44,147 nucleotides of DNA from Candidatus Gastranaerophilales bacterium (GCA_947630535.1 CANRHZ010000013.1:1-44147); one strand, 5' to 3'. Counted from the stretch's first letter, positions 7,368 to 16,964 are shown. Program-made: numbers and translations. The notes: generated from the letters alone by a model not told the origin.

Positions 7368-7955
7368 TCAATAATTTTTTACATATATTTCAAAATAGGC
7401 TCTCGGGTGCTTGCAGGAAGGACAAATCAAAGGTGCCTCTTTTCCTTTATGGTGATATCCGCAGTTTCTGCATTTCCAGATTACTTCCGTATCCCTTTTA
7501 AATACTCTGTCGTTTTTTATATTATCCAAAAGGTCTAAAAATCTTTTTTCATGGACAACTTCAACTTCCGCTATCTCAAAAAAATTATCTGCTATTTCAT
7601 CATATCCTTCATCTTGTGCTATTTTTGCAAAAGAAGGATATAAAAGTGTATTTTCTTCATGCTCTCCGTTTGCGCCATAAAGCAGATTTAATTCGGTCTT
7701 ATCGCTTAAACCTGCCGGATATTTTGCATCCATAATATTTATATCAATATATTCTTCCCCTAAAAACTTTATAAACCTTTTTGCGTGTTCTTTTTCATTC
7801 TCTGCCGTTTCGCTAAAAATTGCGGATATTTGCTCATATCCTTCTTTTTTTGCAGCTTTTGCATAATATGTGTACCTGTTTCTTGCTCCCCCTTCTCCTA
7901 TAAATGCTTTCATCAGACACTCTTTAGTTTTTGAATTTTCTTTAAATTTTTTCAT
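7368..7955 (-). CDS. Rubrerythrin
   Basis: The 195-residue product combines an N-terminal four-helix ferritin-like diiron domain (EGGARNRYTYYAKAA, ETAENEKEHAKRF, later EIAEVEVVHEKRF with ExxH ligands) with a C-terminal rubredoxin-like knuckle, WKCRNCGYHHKG...CPSCKHPRAYF. This is the standard rubrerythrin layout; such proteins remove hydrogen peroxide in anaerobes using rubredoxin/NADH reductases. A purine-rich GGGGGG tract eight bases upstream serves as the ribosome-binding site. It is followed by the oxygen-sensitive activase, which fits a protective role (inference). Confidence 0.93.
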   Translation of the reverse strand: MKKFKENSKTKECLMKAFIGEGGARNRYTYYAKAAKKEGYEQISAIFSETAENEKEHAKRFIKFLGEEYIDINIMDAKYPAGLSDKTELNLLYGANGEHEENTLLYPSFAKIAQDEGYDEIADNFFEIAEVEVVHEKRFLDLLDNIKNDRVFKRDTEVIWKCRNCGYHHKGKEAPLICPSCKHPRAYFEIYVKNY

Positions 7956-7994
7956 TTTTGCCCCCCAATTGTTAACTTTTATTAACTTAAACTA

Positions 7995-8021
7995 TCAAGT
8001 TTTTTATACAATTGCCGATAA
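7995..8021 (+). promoter_or_regulatory. Sigma28/FliA-like promoter upstream of the CHAP gene
   Basis: TCAAGTTT (7995-8002), 11 bases, then GCCGATAA (8014-8021). Against the known E. coli FliA consensus TAAAGTTT-N11-GCCGATAA there is a single mismatch. It ends 34 bp before the ATG. Four more promoters of this type occur in the window. Confidence 0.65.
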
Positions 8022-8055
8022 TGTTAATTAAGGAAGGTAATCCTTAGGAGAAGAA

Positions 8056-9096
8056 ATGACTGAAATCAAACTTGGGAACTATTTTATTCAAACGGAAAAG
8101 CTTAAAAAAGCACTAAGTGATGCGGGTTTTAAAAATGATTCGCAATTAAAACCCATTGACAAAAATTCGGATATGAAAATAACCGAAGATGAATTACAAG
8201 AATTTGCCGCTGATAGTATAGACGCTGCTAATTCATCAACAAGTACTAATTCTTCTTCGGGCACTTCTTCTTCGGTTGCAACGACATCCGCTAATAATTC
8301 CGCTTCCGCCTCTCCAACTGATGTAAGCGATTCAGCGCAGGCAACCCAGCTTGATTCTTACAATCAGCAATTTGATGCACTTTATGAAAGACTTATTAAT
8401 GCGTCCTCTGTTATGGGAACATCTCCCGATATGGATTCTTATAACTCCGCATTCGATTCATTTAAAGATATAACTTCTCAAATGAATCAGATAAGATACA
8501 ACATGTATAATACTCTGTATTCACCCCAATATACAACAGAACCCTCTCAGATTGAAGCGGCACAGAGTGCAACTCCGATAAGTTCAAATGTTGATTATCT
8601 GAATCCGACTGCTGCAATTAAGGGCGGTTCTTCATTTGCTAACTCAATCGTTCAAATTGCAATGCAATACAACGGCCGTTCAGCCGCACAAATGAAAAAA
8701 ATTATAACCGCTAACGGCGGAAGTTTCCACGACGGTTTCTGGTGTGCGGACTTTGTCACATTTGTTGTAAAGGCTGCAAGTAAAGCAAAAGGTGTTTCCC
8801 TTAACGGATTTGGAAGCCCTTCCGTATCGGGGCTTATGGCATGGGGTAAATCTCATAACGCATACGTTGCACTTCCCGCAGTCGGGTCATCTTCACGTGC
8901 CCAAACCATTGCTACAAAGGTTAAAACAGGTGATATTATGATACAAAAAAATAATGCATCTCATACCGGAATTGTCGCAAAAGTATATTCTGACGGCAGT
9001 TTTGATACAATTGAAGGAAACACATCAAATATGTGCCACACAAGACACTACAGTGCAAATTCTTCTATAGTTTCCGGTTTTGTTAAGATGAGCTAG
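8056..9096 (+). CDS. EF-hand and CHAP-domain peptidoglycan amidase-like protein
   Basis: The 346-residue product has an EF-hand-like calcium loop, DKNSDMKITEDE (35-46), a Ser/Thr/Ala-rich linker (about 58-98), a helical middle, and a C-terminal CHAP/NlpC-P60-like domain (about 195-346). Catalytic candidates are Cys230 (FWCADF), His303 (SHTGIV) and Glu320/Asn322 (IEGNTS). Such domains cleave peptidoglycan peptide bonds. There is no Sec signal or membrane helix, so export would need another route. AGGAG precedes the ATG and a sigma28-like promoter lies 34 bp upstream. The same catalytic domain is fused to a coiled coil at 33308. The last four bases (CTAG, 9093-9096) also contain the stop of the opposing dGTPase gene. 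Confidence 0.8.
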   Translation: MTEIKLGNYFIQTEKLKKALSDAGFKNDSQLKPIDKNSDMKITEDELQEFAADSIDAANSSTSTNSSSGTSSSVATTSANNSASASPTDVSDSAQATQLDSYNQQFDALYERLINASSVMGTSPDMDSYNSAFDSFKDITSQMNQIRYNMYNTLYSPQYTTEPSQIEAAQSATPISSNVDYLNPTAAIKGGSSFANSIVQIAMQYNGRSAAQMKKIITANGGSFHDGFWCADFVTFVVKAASKAKGVSLNGFGSPSVSGLMAWGKSHNAYVALPAVGSSSRAQTIATKVKTGDIMIQKNNASHTGIVAKVYSDGSFDTIEGNTSNMCHTRHYSANSSIVSGFVKMS

Positions 9097-10346
9097 AAGT
9101 TTACGATTTCATTAAACATTTTTATTGCAAAACTGTCCGTCATTCCTGATATAAAATCAATGACGGCGGTTTTGTAATCTTTTTCTTTTTGAATATTATA
9201 AATTATTTTGTTAATAAATTTTTTATTTTTTCTTTCATCTCCGTCCGATACGTTTGAATATTTTATGAGCCAATCTCTAAAGGTTGAACATAAAATCGGA
9301 TAAAATGTTTCATCCACCCTTAATTTATATATCGTATTTTCTTTATCGTAATATTCAAGTAAAGTCTTACATATTGTATCAATGATAAGTTTTGCATAGT
9401 CATGGAATGTGGTTAACCTTTTATGGTTGTATATATTTTTATAGTTAAATTTTTTAATCAAATTCATAATTTCAAAGTATTCCTTTGAAAAACAAAGTCC
9501 TATATCGGGATTTGAATTTTTACATAAGTCAATCGTAAAAAGGTGCACAAGAGTTGAAGTATTAATATCGGTTAATTTTTTCTTTCCGAACAGGTCTTTT
9601 ATAATGAGCTCAAATTCACTTATTTGTTCTTCGGTCAGAATTTTTTTAGAGAGTGCATCTTCTATGTCCCTGCCTAAATATGCAATTTTATCCGCCACCT
9701 TAACAACAAGCCCCTCGTATGTATAGCTTTGATACTGGTTGGCATTTTCTATTATTTCAAGGTCAATGAATTCATCTCTGGGTTTTAATCCGTTTTCATC
9801 AACCTCTCCGCAATGGCAAACTATTCCGTCTCTGACACCATACGTTAAATTAAGGTTTCTTTCCCTTCCTTCATAGTCGCTTAGAGTTTCAATATAATCA
9901 ATAAACCTCAAGCTATTTTTTTCATGCCAGAAATTTGTACCGAGCCGAAGCTCTATAACTTTTTGCCTTATAATTCTCTCACCCGTATGCCCGAAAGGCG
10001 GATGACCGAGGTCATGCCCCGTTGCAATAGTTCTTATTAATTCCGTATTTAACCCTAAACACTTTGAAATTGTTTCTGCGGCTGATGATACATGGTTAAC
10101 ATGTTCAATTCTTGTGCATATATGGTCGTTGCTTGTTGCAAAAAATACCTGAGTTTTATGCTTTAATCTTCTGTAGGCATTTGAATATAAAATTCTGTGG
10201 TAATCCCTTTCAAAGGGGCTTCTTATATCGTCCTTTTTTGTGTAAATATCATCAAGCCTTGAAATACAGTTTTGGTATTTCGGGTTATCTTCCGACATTT
10301 GATAGTCGATAAAAAGGTTTTCCTCAATTTTTGATGCCGTTTTCAT
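9093..10346 (-). CDS. dgt: dGTPase-type HD triphosphohydrolase
   Basis: The 417-residue product starts with SPFERDYHRILYSNAYRRLKHKTQVF (about 43-68), typical of deoxyguanosinetriphosphate triphosphohydrolases. The HD-domain metal ligands follow: EHVNHV (H82/H85), the HD pair at 111-112 in TGHDLGHPPFGH, and a later Asp in KVADKIAYLGRDIED. The family converts dNTPs to nucleosides plus triphosphate, limiting dNTP pools. Length fits the shorter bacterial dGTPase-like class; substrate preference cannot be read. It lies 41 bp behind the large M16 gene, and its stop overlaps the convergent CHAP gene at the shared CTAG. Confidence 0.9.
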   Translation of the reverse strand: MKTASKIEENLFIDYQMSEDNPKYQNCISRLDDIYTKKDDIRSPFERDYHRILYSNAYRRLKHKTQVFFATSNDHICTRIEHVNHVSSAAETISKCLGLNTELIRTIATGHDLGHPPFGHTGERIIRQKVIELRLGTNFWHEKNSLRFIDYIETLSDYEGRERNLNLTYGVRDGIVCHCGEVDENGLKPRDEFIDLEIIENANQYQSYTYEGLVVKVADKIAYLGRDIEDALSKKILTEEQISEFELIIKDLFGKKKLTDINTSTLVHLFTIDLCKNSNPDIGLCFSKEYFEIMNLIKKFNYKNIYNHKRLTTFHDYAKLIIDTICKTLLEYYDKENTIYKLRVDETFYPILCSTFRDWLIKYSNVSDGDERKNKKFINKIIYNIQKEKDYKTAVIDFISGMTDSFAIKMFNEIVNF

Positions 10347-10387
10347 AGTTATAGTATTTTAACCTATTTATGATGGCATGGGTATCT

Positions 10388-13288
10388 TTAAATGTTAATT
10401 ACTTCCCCGAGAGAATTTATATAATCTTTTTGATTGTTTATCGTATCTTCGCTTGCAAGGATTGAATATACCGGTTTATTTGAAAAGACATGTCTTGCAG
10501 CATCCATAATATCTTGTTTTGTAATTTTATCAATTGCTTTTATGTATTCATCTATCCTTTTAATGCCGTAGGGCTGGGTTAAGTTCATGGATAAAAGCAT
10601 GGTTTTGCTTGACGGTAATTCCATTTCTGCCGCAAGATTTTGTTTTAGTTGTGTTTTTGCAGCTTCAAGTTCTTCATCCGTTACATATTCATTCATTAAT
10701 TTATCACTATGATATTTAAATCCGTCTATGCTTTTTTGTAGGTTATCGTATTTAATATCGTTTTGTTTTTTATCGTCTGTTGTCGATAAAATTTTCATGG
10801 TTAAAATACCGGAATTTTCAAAAGACTGTATTTGGCTCGATACGGTATATGCTAATTTTTGTTTTTCTCTTAAATCTTGGAACAGTCTTGATGAGGGGCT
10901 TGAACCCAGTATAGTATTTAAAAGTTCAAATTTAACCTCATCTTCAATATTCCCTGACATTTCAAAAGAATAGTTCTTAAATATTTGCGCCTGATTTCTT
11001 TCTTCACTGTCAAGAAGAACTACTTCTTTTTCATTTGGCACATAGGATTGCATTAATGCGGGCTTTGAATCTTTAAAGTTAACGTTTGGTGTGTTCATTT
11101 TATTTATAATTATGTTTTTTAATTCGGGGTGCTTGCTAAACGGTCCTGATATTACTACATTTGACGATGAATTGAAAATAAGATTGTTATAGTGCTGCAA
11201 AACATCATTGAGGGTTAAGGTTTCAAGCCCTTCTAAAATTTGCTTTGGAGAGGGGAAATATTTGCCGTACAATTTTGCAAGAAGGTTTGTAGATGCGTCT
11301 TTATCCATAGTAGAACAGTATGTTCTGACTTTGTTTACGGCAGCATCAAAATCTTCTTGTGTAAATCTTGGGGCATATATTGCCTCTTTCATTGTGTTGA
11401 TTGAATCTTCCGTATGATTATAAAGCGAGTTTGCATACGTTTGGATTTGAAAACTGTTTGCGTTTGTATCAAAGCTTACGGAATTTTTGTTTGCATCATG
11501 AGAAAAATCGGACTTCGATTTATACTTTGAGCCATCATTTAAAATTTGGGTTAATACGTATGAGCAGGCGGGGTTATTGGGGATTAAATCTTTTGAAGTT
11601 AATCTCCAATCAAAATAACAGTTCTCTGAATCGCTATCCGATAAAACCAAAATTGAATTATCGGGGAGTTTTATTTGTTCAATATTGTCGGTTGTAATTG
11701 TTCTTCCCGTAAATGAAAGATTGTTTGGTTTTTTTGAATAAATACTGTTTTGATAGTTTGCATTTATGGCTTCTTCCGTCATATCCTTAGGGTGTACAAC
11801 GGAAACCGACATTTTTGAAAAATCTATGTATTTATTTGCAAATTGAACAATATCATTTGGATTAAGGTTTTCTATTATTGTTTTATATTTTGATATATTA
11901 TCAAAAGAGCCCCCAAGAAGGGATGAACCTATCATATCGGTTATACTTTCGGTGGCTTCAAAACTTGATGAGAGCGCTTTTAGCATTGTGTTTTTAATTA
12001 TCGTCATCTCATCTTCCGTGGGGGGATTTGTATTAATTGATTTTATTGCATCGTAAAATTTGTCGATTGCTTTTGAATCGTCCCCGCCTTGTGTGGCAAA
12101 TTGAAAAATTAGTGCGTTAGGGTCTGTTTTTCTTAAACCGACTTTTTGTGTATCAAAGTCACCCATTGCATAAATCGTGTTTAAATCTTTAGAGAGTCTT
12201 GAACCGTTATTCCCGAGTAGCAACAACCCAAGCGCATTAAATACAATAGAATCTTTTGTTGATTCCGGGGTGTAGCCTGAAAAAGCGCAAAATACGCTTG
12301 TTGATGAACTGTTCGGGGAAATATAATCTGCCCTAACTGAAGATTGAATAGGAGTTAAAATTTCCTTTGTTCTTTGGCTATCAGGGTTATTAACAGGGGG
12401 TGTTGTGAAATTTTTGCTTATAATTTCGATTGCTTCGTTGGGGTCGAAATCTCCCGACAAAACCGTATACATATTATCGGGGGTAAAATGTTTTTTCCAG
12501 TGATTGTAAACATCATCCCTTGTTATATTGTTAACTGTTTCTATTGAGCCTGCCACAAGGTTGTCTGATTTTGAGTTTATTTGAAACAGATTTCTTATTA
12601 AATCGTTAATTGCTCTGTTAGAAATATCATCATTTACCATACTAATCTCAGAAGTAACGGGGCCCTTTTCTTTTTCTACCATATCAACGGGAAATAACGG
12701 ATTAACGAGCATATCGGAATGTAATTCGATAATTTCTTTTAAACTTTTTGAATCAACTATGGGGCTTGATATATAAAAATCCGTTTGTGCATAATCCGTT
12801 GATGCATTTGTGTCTGCACCAAGTTTACCTGTTTCTTTGAAGAATTTGCCCGCTTCAAGACGCTTTGAACCGTTAAATACATTATGTTCATTAAAGTGGC
12901 TTATTCCCCTGTTAAGGTCATTTTCATTCATTGAGCCCGCATCAACAAATGTTTTAATTATGGTTGTAGAATTCTTTTTAGGTGCAAGAACAACTTTTTG
13001 CCCGTTTTTTAGGGTATATAAATACATATTATCCCCGTAAGGTGTTTTTTCTATTTTGGTTAGAGTCCATGAACCATCAGCACTTGTTTGCTTTATGTCG
13101 CTTGGGCAAGCCGAATTATTAATCGGATTTGTTATGTAATATTGATTGGGGTAGGTGTAATTTAAAATATTATATTCACCATAAGGGCTCATACCAATAT
13201 AAGGGATATTTTGATTTCCCGTAATATTGCAGTATGAATTGTATGCATTAGTGTTATAAGTGTATATTGGAATTTGATAGTTATTCAA
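10388..13288 (-). CDS. Large M16 (insulinase/pitrilysin-like) zinc metalloprotease
   Basis: The 966-residue product contains two M16 halves. The N-terminal half carries the inverted zinc motif HFNEH (131-135) with the third ligand probably Glu214 (VTSEISM), 79 residues on, so it looks catalytically competent. The C-terminal half (from about residue 545) lacks the motif, as is usual, and ends with an RLFQDLREKQKLAYTVSS segment typical of M16 substrate-binding halves. The first 60 residues are an unusual Tyr/Asn-rich extension without signal peptide. Translation starts at TTG 13288: an upstream in-frame stop and AGG near position -11 leave no better start before residue 33. The window has three M16 genes in all. 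Confidence 0.88.
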   Translation of the reverse strand: MNNYQIPIYTYNTNAYNSYCNITGNQNIPYIGMSPYGEYNILNYTYPNQYYITNPINNSACPSDIKQTSADGSWTLTKIEKTPYGDNMYLYTLKNGQKVVLAPKKNSTTIIKTFVDAGSMNENDLNRGISHFNEHNVFNGSKRLEAGKFFKETGKLGADTNASTDYAQTDFYISSPIVDSKSLKEIIELHSDMLVNPLFPVDMVEKEKGPVTSEISMVNDDISNRAINDLIRNLFQINSKSDNLVAGSIETVNNITRDDVYNHWKKHFTPDNMYTVLSGDFDPNEAIEIISKNFTTPPVNNPDSQRTKEILTPIQSSVRADYISPNSSSTSVFCAFSGYTPESTKDSIVFNALGLLLLGNNGSRLSKDLNTIYAMGDFDTQKVGLRKTDPNALIFQFATQGGDDSKAIDKFYDAIKSINTNPPTEDEMTIIKNTMLKALSSSFEATESITDMIGSSLLGGSFDNISKYKTIIENLNPNDIVQFANKYIDFSKMSVSVVHPKDMTEEAINANYQNSIYSKKPNNLSFTGRTITTDNIEQIKLPDNSILVLSDSDSENCYFDWRLTSKDLIPNNPACSYVLTQILNDGSKYKSKSDFSHDANKNSVSFDTNANSFQIQTYANSLYNHTEDSINTMKEAIYAPRFTQEDFDAAVNKVRTYCSTMDKDASTNLLAKLYGKYFPSPKQILEGLETLTLNDVLQHYNNLIFNSSSNVVISGPFSKHPELKNIIINKMNTPNVNFKDSKPALMQSYVPNEKEVVLLDSEERNQAQIFKNYSFEMSGNIEDEVKFELLNTILGSSPSSRLFQDLREKQKLAYTVSSQIQSFENSGILTMKILSTTDDKKQNDIKYDNLQKSIDGFKYHSDKLMNEYVTDEELEAAKTQLKQNLAAEMELPSSKTMLLSMNLTQPYGIKRIDEYIKAIDKITKQDIMDAARHVFSNKPVYSILASEDTINNQKDYINSLGEVINI

Positions 13289-13432
13289 TTTATAAAACCT
13301 GCCCTGTTATATTTTTAAAAAATAAAAAAGATAATTTTCTTGCCAAAATTATTATTCTTTTTAAATTATGTTACAAAAAATTTTTTTAATGTATTATTTT
13401 ATTGTTAATTTACTTACACAAAAAGGTGTGCT

Positions 13433-14488
13433 ATGGTAATTGAAAAAAAAGTTATCGGTATCCCAAGAGCCCTTATTTATTATAACTATATACCCTTTTT
13501 ATCCGCTTTTTTTGATTACCTCGGGTTTGAAGTTATTTATTCCGATTTCACAACCAAAAAAACACTAACCGAAGGTGCTTCTTTAGTGGTCACTGAAACT
13601 TGCCTTCCGATTAAAGTTTATGTCGGACATGTTCTGAATTTAATTGAAAAAGGGGTAAAAAATATATTTGTTCCTTCAATTCAATCAACCGCTCCAAAAA
13701 TATACAATTGTTCTAAAATAAGAGGACTTCCCGATTTAATAAGAAATGTTGTTAAAGGAGAATATAACATTATTGAAGCCACTCTTGATAAATCCGAAAA
13801 AAATTTGAATTTAACTTCTTTTTTATCTGAAGCGGTGAGGCCCTTTGGAATTCTTGATTTTTCTTTAATTGATAAAGCAAAAAAGCATGCTTTTATTCAC
13901 TACAACAACTTTAGAGTTATGATACAACATAATATTCCCTACGATAAAGCACTTAAATACGCTAAAGAAGGAAAAGTTATAATAAATGAAAATGAAGTTA
14001 AGCATGATATAACGGTTGCCCTTATTGCTCATGGGTATAATATCTATGATAAAAGGGTTTGTATGGATGTTTTTGATAAATTAGAAAAACTTGGTGTTAA
14101 GGTTCAAAGTGCGTATTCTCTTACTGACGAACAATTAAAAGACGGACTTGACTATGTTAATGTGGAATTATACTGGGCAAATCAGCTTGAAATGTCCGGG
14201 GCAGCAGGTTATTATATGCGCTCTAATGATATTGACGGTGTCATTACAATTACCGCATTTGGTTGTGGGCCCGATTCTTTAATGATTGAGGATATTAAAA
14301 GAAAGGCAAAAAACTTTAATAAGCCGATTTTAAATCTCACAATTGATGAACATACGGGCGAAGCCGGTTTTGTTACAAGGCTTGAAGCCTTCTGCGATAT
14401 GTTATACAGGAAAAAAAGAGCAATTAAAGGGGGGAAATTTAAGGATGAAATTTCGCCCGTTGAAGATTACACCATTAATTTAAGGTAA
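13433..14488 (+). CDS. Acyl-CoA dehydratase activase-related protein (DUF2229/HgdB-like)
   Basis: The 351-residue product matches the DUF2229 / activase-related part normally fused behind HgdC-type ATPases: IGIPRALIYY (8-17), VTETCLPIKVYVGH with Cys57, Cys93 and AFGCGPDS with Cys278. These cysteines may ligate an Fe-S cluster, as in 2-hydroxyacyl-CoA dehydratase D components. The ATPase part is separate at 6326, so the module is split and about 6 kb apart. AGGTG precedes the ATG. The 3' end overlaps the opposing NagA gene by 22 bp. The substrate is unknown; related proteins act in amino-acid fermentation and other low-potential reductions. Confidence 0.8.
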   Translation: MVIEKKVIGIPRALIYYNYIPFLSAFFDYLGFEVIYSDFTTKKTLTEGASLVVTETCLPIKVYVGHVLNLIEKGVKNIFVPSIQSTAPKIYNCSKIRGLPDLIRNVVKGEYNIIEATLDKSEKNLNLTSFLSEAVRPFGILDFSLIDKAKKHAFIHYNNFRVMIQHNIPYDKALKYAKEGKVIINENEVKHDITVALIAHGYNIYDKRVCMDVFDKLEKLGVKVQSAYSLTDEQLKDGLDYVNVELYWANQLEMSGAAGYYMRSNDIDGVITITAFGCGPDSLMIEDIKRKAKNFNKPILNLTIDEHTGEAGFVTRLEAFCDMLYRKKRAIKGGKFKDEISPVEDYTINLR

Positions 14489-15345
14489 TCTGCCTGATTT
14501 TTATATGCCATAATTTCGGCTTCCGTTTCGGTTATTATCCCTTTTTTTATTAAATTTTGAACAATGTCCGAAAGTAAATTAACCGAGCCTCCAAGTGTTC
14601 CTTTTTCATCAAGCCCTGTTTTATATACTTTTTTGCCGCAAAATTCTGCATATTCAAGTTCGGATGCTGCAATCGGTAGGGAATCGGAGATTAAAAGTAT
14701 TTTATTTATAGGCCTTGTTTTAAAGGTTAATTTTAAAATATCTTCATTTACATGGATTGTATCTGCGATTAATTCCGTATAAATATTTTTATCCAAAAGA
14801 CATCTTACAGGTAATGTTGAATGTCTGTGTGACAGTTCATTCATGGCATTATATAAATGACAAACCCCGTCAAACTCCCTTAATTGATTTGAAATAGTGT
14901 GTCCTATATGAACTTTTATATTTTTTGATTTAAGATATCTGATTAAATCGTAGCATTCATTGTTTTCAGGTGCTATAACAACGATTTTTATAATATCTTC
15001 ATACCCTTTTGCGATTTTTTTAAAATTGTCTACAGTGGGCTCCATAAAGTTATCGGGGTTTTGAACCCCTGATTTTTTTGGGCTCAAAAAGGTTCCTTCA
15101 AGGTTTGCACCAATAATAAGTGATTCATTTTCTATGTTTTTTTGTTTTAAAATGCTTGTTTTTATATTTTCAAGCCTGTTTCTCATTTCATCAACGGTTC
15201 CGCCCGTTAGTGTCGGGCAAAAGCCAACTATCCCATTTTTATAGGCTAATGTTGCAAATTCTTTTATGGAATTTGCATCCGCATTATCAAAAGATATATT
15301 AAACCCGCCATGGGTATGGATATCTATTATTTTCATAATTTTCAT
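14467..15345 (-). CDS. nagA: Short N-acetylglucosamine-6-phosphate deacetylase-like amidohydrolase
   Basis: The product, 292 residues from the ATG at 15345, carries NagA motifs in order: DIHTHGG near the start, LEGTFLSPKKSGVQNP, GHT, HLYNAMNELSHR, ELIADTIHV and SDSLPIAA containing the catalytic Asp. The family deacetylates GlcNAc-6-phosphate to glucosamine-6-phosphate. It is about 80 residues shorter than usual: the N-terminal beta-sandwich is absent and the barrel begins at once. Some consensus glycines are replaced (LEGTF for LEGPF, ADTIHV for ADGIHV). A TTG at 15372 is an alternative start; no start has a clear ribosome-binding site. No nagB or sugar-transport gene is nearby, so substrate drift is possible. 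Confidence 0.75.
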   Translation of the reverse strand: MKIMKIIDIHTHGGFNISFDNADANSIKEFATLAYKNGIVGFCPTLTGGTVDEMRNRLENIKTSILKQKNIENESLIIGANLEGTFLSPKKSGVQNPDNFMEPTVDNFKKIAKGYEDIIKIVVIAPENNECYDLIRYLKSKNIKVHIGHTISNQLREFDGVCHLYNAMNELSHRHSTLPVRCLLDKNIYTELIADTIHVNEDILKLTFKTRPINKILLISDSLPIAASELEYAEFCGKKVYKTGLDEKGTLGGSVNLLSDIVQNLIKKGIITETEAEIMAYKNQADYLKLMV

Positions 15346-15454
15346 TATATATGTTTTGACTTTTTGGTTCAAATCATTAATATTTATAAAACCCTTGTAT
15401 TAGTGTGTTTTATGGAACATGGTTAACAAAAGTTAACATTTAAAATCAAAAACT

Positions 15455-15482
15455 TAAAGTTCAAATAAATTCCTGTCGATAT
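15455..15482 (+). promoter_or_regulatory. Sigma28-like promoter of coiled-ended paralog A
   Basis: TAAAGTTC (15455-15462), 12 bases, GTCGATAT (15475-15482). TAAA and the -10 box are 16 bases apart, within the range known for B. subtilis sigmaD (TAAA-N14-16-GCCGATAT). It ends 30 bp before the start codon and is nearly identical to the promoter at 16937. Confidence 0.7.
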
Positions 15483-15512
15483 ATATAATATCTAAACTAT
15501 GGAGTGACAATT

Positions 15513-16811
15513 ATGGGTATGGCTGCTTCGCAGGCAAGATTTTTATCTTTGACTGCAAGAAAATCAAATGTTGAATATGAAGGGCAACAGGTTAACCAAC
15601 AAAGAACCGCACTTGCAAATGAAAGTGCCAACCTTTATAACAGATTAACTTCAATTCCTGTTCCAACCCCCCCATCTACATCAGATTATTATGAAACCGT
15701 TTATACATTTACAACGGGTGAATTAGATAATTCTTCGCCTTCAGGGAGCACAGAATATACGCTTGATAATATCTATACAATGCCTGACGGCATGTATGCA
15801 AGATTATCTTATACCGCTTATGAATGGCAAGCTGCACTCAGCTCTGCTTATTCTGGTTCTGTAAATGTTGATGAAGCAAATAATAAATATTCCGTTAACC
15901 TTGCAAACGGTGCGGTTTATGATGCCGTTAAATATCATTATGAACCTGCTGAAGTTGAAGGCAAATTTACGGTTGATGAAAATAAAAAAGTAACAATCGG
16001 CAATATTGAATTTACGCTTGATGATGCGGGAAAAAATATTACAGGACAAGATAGTGAAGGCCACGATATTTCTTATCAGGTTACAGATAACGGTGATGGC
16101 ACATATACTATGAAACTTGCCGTTCAAAAACCTGTTGAACCGGATAGTCAAAATTATACGGTTACAATTGACGGAAAAACTTATAACTTAACTTTTGATG
16201 CAAATTCCGGTACTTATACATGTGCTGATATTACAGGTTTAACTTCAACCAATGTTGAAGGCAAATATGTTGATGATGACGGAAAAACAAACTCTTGCCC
16301 CGGATATTTTGATGATTCGTTTATGAGCGCAAACGGAAAGAAAAATCAGCCCATTTTAGCTTATACAATCGGAAATCAAACTTACTTTGTTTCGGCTCAG
16401 GAATTTTCTAACGGTTCATTTGCAAGTTCATCATTCGTTCAAAATGTCGGACACAAGGAATACGTTGATTATCCTTGCTCATATTCAACGGCCTCAACGG
16501 GACGTTATCAAACTCTTTATGTTACCGATAAAAACGGTGTCCAGCATACTTTTGATTTAAATGTTCAAACCGTTCAGGATGAAGAAGCATATAATCAGGC
16601 AATGCTTGATTATGAATACGAACAGGCTAAATACCAGAAAGAAGTTGAAGATATTAACTCTAAAACCGAATCGCTTCAACAACAAGACAGAACTCTTGAA
16701 CTCAGATTAAGACAACTTGATACCGAACAAAATGCAATTGCAACAGAAATGGATGCAGTTCAAAAAGTTATCGAGGACAATATTGAATCCACATTCAAAA
16801 CCTTCGCTTAA
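15513..16811 (+). CDS. Coiled-ended putative surface or filament protein, paralog A
   Basis: I do not recognise a named family. The 432-residue product (ATG at 15513, GGAG eight bases upstream) has a conserved helical N-terminus, MGMAASQARFLSLTARKSN, and a conserved coiled-coil C-terminus (about the last 75 residues, ending ESTFKTFA) shared with the neighbour at 17005. The middle (about 50-350) differs and is rich in Thr, Tyr, Asn and Gly, likely beta-structured. Conserved helical ends around a variable centre is the plan of flagellin, hook and other axial proteins, though I see no direct sequence match. There is no Sec signal. A sigma28-like promoter precedes it and a strong terminator follows, so it is a single-gene unit. 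Confidence 0.7.
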   Translation: MGMAASQARFLSLTARKSNVEYEGQQVNQQRTALANESANLYNRLTSIPVPTPPSTSDYYETVYTFTTGELDNSSPSGSTEYTLDNIYTMPDGMYARLSYTAYEWQAALSSAYSGSVNVDEANNKYSVNLANGAVYDAVKYHYEPAEVEGKFTVDENKKVTIGNIEFTLDDAGKNITGQDSEGHDISYQVTDNGDGTYTMKLAVQKPVEPDSQNYTVTIDGKTYNLTFDANSGTYTCADITGLTSTNVEGKYVDDDGKTNSCPGYFDDSFMSANGKKNQPILAYTIGNQTYFVSAQEFSNGSFASSSFVQNVGHKEYVDYPCSYSTASTGRYQTLYVTDKNGVQHTFDLNVQTVQDEEAYNQAMLDYEYEQAKYQKEVEDINSKTESLQQQDRTLELRLRQLDTEQNAIATEMDAVQKVIEDNIESTFKTFA

Positions 16812-16862
16812 AAAATTACTCAAAAATCACAAAATTCCATCTCCATAGTTAGATAATCTTTT

Positions 16863-16899
16863 GCAAACCCAATAATATTTGGGTTTGCATTATTTTTTT
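16863..16899 (+). terminator. Rho-independent terminator after paralog A
   Basis: A 10-bp stem (GCAAACCCAA 16863-16872, TTGGGTTTGC 16879-16888) with a 6-nt loop, followed by a run containing seven T. Confidence 0.9.
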
Positions 16900-16936
16900 A
16901 ATTGTAAACAAATGTTACAATATAACGCTTTTTTTC

Positions 16937-16964
16937 TAAAGTTTATGTACTAATCTGTCGATAT
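16937..16964 (+). promoter_or_regulatory. Sigma28-like promoter of coiled-ended paralog B
   Basis: TAAAGTTT (16937-16944), 12 bases, GTCGATAT (16957-16964); TAAA to -10 gap is 16. The -35 is a full match to the FliA consensus. It ends 40 bp before the ATG at 17005. Confidence 0.72.
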
